NCBI GenBank assembly: GCA_964442075.1
Contig: CAYTWH010000003.1
Coordinates: forward strand, 1 to 64,000
Source of the DNA: CAYTAU01 sp964442075
GTDB taxonomy: Bacteria; Bacteroidota; Bacteroidia; Bacteroidales; CAYTAU01
DNA: 64,000 nt
Reading direction: 5' to 3'
Shown here: positions 62,038 through 64,000 of the stretch, one piece after another
Position numbering within the stretch: the stretch's first letter is position 1
Layout: every line of letters starts with the position of its first letter
Notes under the pieces: model-generated
What the model was told of the DNA's origin: nothing
What the model saw: only the letters and a program-made list of their open reading frames with translations
Databases searched by the model: none
Program-made: the position numbers and the translations under genes

Positions 62038-63129
62038 ATGGCACAACAATATTTAGATCATTCAAAAGCAATTTTAACTTCCAATCGTTCAAATTTCAAA
62101 GGAGGAAGCAAAGGTTCTGGAATTATTTCTTTATTTGGGTATCAAAACGAATATGATCTTAGAAAAGGGTATCCATTATTAACTACTAAAAAAATGTTTA
62201 CAAAATCTGTGTTTCATGAAACAATATGGTTCTTAAGAGGTGATACAAATATTAAATATCTTGAAGACAATAACTGCCCTATTTGGAGGCCTGATGCTTT
62301 TAAAGACAATCTTCCCGGAATGCAGAAAGAAGGAATTTTTCCTGAAGGCATTGTAAAATATTCTCCAGATTGGGACAAAACAATGGCAGAATATGGTCAG
62401 AGAATAAAAGAAGATGTAGAATTTGCAAAAAGATGGGGAGATGCAGGACCAATTTATGGGAAACAATGGAGAAAATGGGAATATTTTGATCATGACAAAG
62501 ATATGTTTGTTGAAATAGATCAACTGGGAAAAATGATAAATGGTCTGAAAAAGAAACCAACCGGGAAAAAACACATTGTTGATTCATGGAATCCCGGAGA
62601 CACTCCAAAAATGTCTTTACCTCCATGTCATGTTCTTTATCAGGCAACTGCTAATGAAGAAGGCGAATTAGAATTACAACTTTATCAAAGAAGTTGCGAT
62701 ACTTTCTTAGGTGTTCCTTTTAATATAGCTAGTTATGCTGCACTTACACATGTAATTGCTCAAGAGGCAGAGATGGTTCCAAAAACATTTATCCACACTT
62801 TTGGAGATTCTCATTTTTATGCAAGTATTGGAAAGAGAACTCAATGGCATGAAGAGAATTTCAGGGAATTACAAAAAAGAATAAGAAATGTTTCTGAAAG
62901 AGAAGAATATTTAGGAGTTGCTGAATGGATTAATAAAAATGCTCCTAGCGACGAAAATGAAGTAAAATATGATCATGTAACTGCAATTCTTGAACAAATG
63001 TCAAGAGAACCTAAATCTTTACCTAAACTACATGTTGCAAAAAAACCTTTCGATCAACTAACTATTGATGATTTTGTTGTAGAAGACTATAATCCTCATC
63101 CTCCAATTAGAAGGAGTATGGCTGTTTAA
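62038..63129 (+). CDS. thyA: thymidylate synthase
   Basis: A 363-residue enzyme that methylates dUMP to dTMP with methylene-tetrahydrofolate. Catalytic C197 is in PPCHVLYQ; the dUMP-binding block YQRSCDTFLGVPFNIASYA and HTFGDSHFYASI are intact. The N-terminal block (FHETIWFLRGDTNIKYLEDN) is typical. At 363 residues it is about 100 longer than the E. coli enzyme, because of an insertion between residues 85 and 130 and other loops, a form found in many Bacteroidota. No dihydrofolate reductase gene is adjacent in the window. The gene is complete and has its own promoter. Confidence 0.96.
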   Translation: MAQQYLDHSKAILTSNRSNFKGGSKGSGIISLFGYQNEYDLRKGYPLLTTKKMFTKSVFHETIWFLRGDTNIKYLEDNNCPIWRPDAFKDNLPGMQKEGIFPEGIVKYSPDWDKTMAEYGQRIKEDVEFAKRWGDAGPIYGKQWRKWEYFDHDKDMFVEIDQLGKMINGLKKKPTGKKHIVDSWNPGDTPKMSLPPCHVLYQATANEEGELELQLYQRSCDTFLGVPFNIASYAALTHVIAQEAEMVPKTFIHTFGDSHFYASIGKRTQWHEENFRELQKRIRNVSEREEYLGVAEWINKNAPSDENEVKYDHVTAILEQMSREPKSLPKLHVAKKPFDQLTIDDFVVEDYNPHPPIRRSMAV

Positions 63130-63137
63130 GCAACAAA

Positions 63138-63278
63138 CTTAAAAATAATATTTCTATCAAAATAAAATGGCAACTGGAATTAACAAATGGTGAATTTAAT
63201 GAATTTGTTGAAAAAGCTTTGGTTTTAATTGATTTTTATGCTGATTGGTGTATGTCCTCGCTGGTGTGCGATGTATAG
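63138..63278 (+). pseudogene. truncated thioredoxin remnant
   Basis: Without a start codon, the frame reads KWQLELTNGEFNEFVEKALVLIDFYADWCM, the first third of a thioredoxin (LVLIDFYADWCxPC), and stops being thioredoxin-like at the first active-site Cys (WCMSS), running to a TAG. The bases after it (from about 63255) are less AT-rich (TCCTCGCTGGTGTGCGATG) and unrelated. The gene has been cut by a deletion or insertion. Confidence 0.75.
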
Positions 63279-63306
63279 CTTAGTTTAGAGGAGGTCGGGT
63301 GGAGCT

Positions 63307-64000
63307 TTAAAAAACAACAAATCTCTTAACATCAATAATTTTATCTCCCTCAATCATTCTAATTATGTAGAGACCAATGTTAAATTTTGATTTATTAATT
63401 GAAGTTTTATGAAAGCCATCGGAACTATTTAGTTTTAAAGTGTGTGCTTTTTTTCCATATATGTCATATATATCAAAGCTTATATCAGAATTATTACCGG
63501 TAAAATATGATATAACAATATTATTGTTTGTATAAATTGATTTTATACATGCTTTGTTTTTTTCAATTTCATCTGACGAAACAGCATTAAGGCAAATTTC
63601 AACGTAACCTTGAATATTATCGGCAATCACATATTTCATCTGTTTATTAGGACAAACAACATAATATTGTGGTGTGTAATATATATCGTAAAGATACAAA
63701 ATAGTATCTTCGTAATAGGTAGAAAAACATGGAAAAGTTGACCCGTATGTAGCTTTAAAAGTATCAATTTCTGCATTTGTACCATTTATAGGTCCAATTA
63801 CTCCTTCAATACCCCAAACCCAAACAGAATCACCGTTACCACCATAATATTGCCAAATGCTATCAAGTCTTGGTGTATTAGTTTGGCATGAACCACAAGA
63901 ACGATGAAAAAAATCAAGCACAATGGTTTTTCCCTGGTCACATTCATCATACAAGTTATATGTATTTCCTTGTGTGTCTGTCATAGTGAAATCAGGAGCA
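63307..64000 (-). CDS. T9SS redoxin-domain protein, 5' end outside the window
   Basis: The last 230 or so residues of a secreted thiol-disulfide (AhpC-TSA/TlpA-like) protein. The frame is open to the window edge (APDFTMTDTQGN). A redoxin domain (PDFTMTD ... VLDFFHRSCGSCQTNTPRLDSIWQYYG) has a CGSC active site in place of the usual CxxC. A linker and a T9SS type A sorting domain follow (about the last 75 residues, IKSIYTNNNIVISYFTG ... FDIYDIYGKKAHTLKL ... FNIGLYIIRMIEG). Such proteins are exported and may reduce or protect surface disulfides. The start codon and signal peptide lie beyond position 64000. An internal ATG at 63984 is unlikely to be the start. Confidence 0.85.
   Translation of the reverse strand, partial: APDFTMTDTQGNTYNLYDECDQGKTIVLDFFHRSCGSCQTNTPRLDSIWQYYGGNGDSVWVWGIEGVIGPINGTNAEIDTFKATYGSTFPCFSTYYEDTILYLYDIYYTPQYYVVCPNKQMKYVIADNIQGYVEICLNAVSSDEIEKNKACIKSIYTNNNIVISYFTGNNSDISFDIYDIYGKKAHTLKLNSSDGFHKTSINKSKFNIGLYIIRMIEGDKIIDVKRFVVF

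Noticed and set aside
1..64000. Integrated prophage, ICE or a defence island
   Set aside because: Only one restriction enzyme was found. No integrase, phage structural, conjugation or other defence genes, tRNA attachment site or transposase are visible.

Overview
The window is AT-rich DNA from a member of the Bacteroidota, most likely an uncultured Bacteroidales-like bacterium; the exact lineage is inference. Supporting evidence: several secreted proteins end in type IX secretion (T9SS) C-terminal sorting domains of the 'IYPNP ... G(I/L)Y' type. Upstream regions carry the phylum-specific -33/-7 promoter (TTTG, about 19-21 bases, TAnnTTTG), and clear Shine-Dalgarno sequences are rare. TPR sensor proteins, LytTR regulators, propeller sensors and a long thymidylate synthase also fit. 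No tRNA, rRNA, CRISPR array, integrase or transposase gene was recognised.

Layout. 1-4.2 kb: a broken secreted-protein fragment, a TPR histidine kinase/LytTR regulator pair and a small outer-membrane barrel. 4.5-8.3 kb: a PASTA protein, a T9SS cargo protein and an RluD-type pseudouridine synthase in one operon closed by a terminator. 8.5-15.6 kb: a TPR regulator with a C-terminal HTH, a PorE-like OmpA protein, an MBL hydrolase, an FKBP lipoprotein and a C69 dipeptidase. 15.6-20.4 kb: a giant secreted protein made of 60-residue repeats, interrupted by a 100-N assembly gap. 20.5-26.7 kb: two tandem Lys-C-like secreted proteases. 26.9-28.0 kb: a freestanding archaeal-type ThrRS editing domain directly followed by a sirtuin. 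28.3-31.8 kb: a coiled-coil protein sharing both ends with the giant repeat protein, then four small cell-envelope genes. 31.8-42.8 kb: a propeller/SpoIIE phosphatase, a TMTC-like membrane TPR protein, YqgE, a DEAD-box helicase, a patatin/outer-membrane protein and RadC. 43.0-46.1 kb: four tandem paralogous lipoproteins, the last frameshifted. 46.2-55.5 kb: shikimate (aroQ), isoprenoid (dxs) and riboflavin (ribH) genes mixed with a C25-like lipoprotein, an OmpA lipoprotein, a methyltransferase and a VWA protein. 55.5-64 kb: a barrel protein, an LRR lipoprotein, a 21-bp minisatellite, a solitary MmeI-like type IIG restriction enzyme preceded by three hairpins, a DnaQ-like exonuclease, thyA, a thioredoxin remnant and a T9SS redoxin running off the window.

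How the genes work together. Most of the window serves the envelope: T9SS cargo (two proteases, the PASTA-operon protein, the redoxin), a possible T9SS-periplasm anchor (the PorE-like protein), lipoproteins and barrels, with signalling proteins that could sense envelope state. Housekeeping genes are scattered singly. The most unusual elements are the two proteins that share head and tail domains but carry unrelated elongated middles, the homogenised 180/360-bp repeat array, the 21-bp heptad minisatellite, the amplified lipoprotein cluster, and the editing-domain/sirtuin pair.
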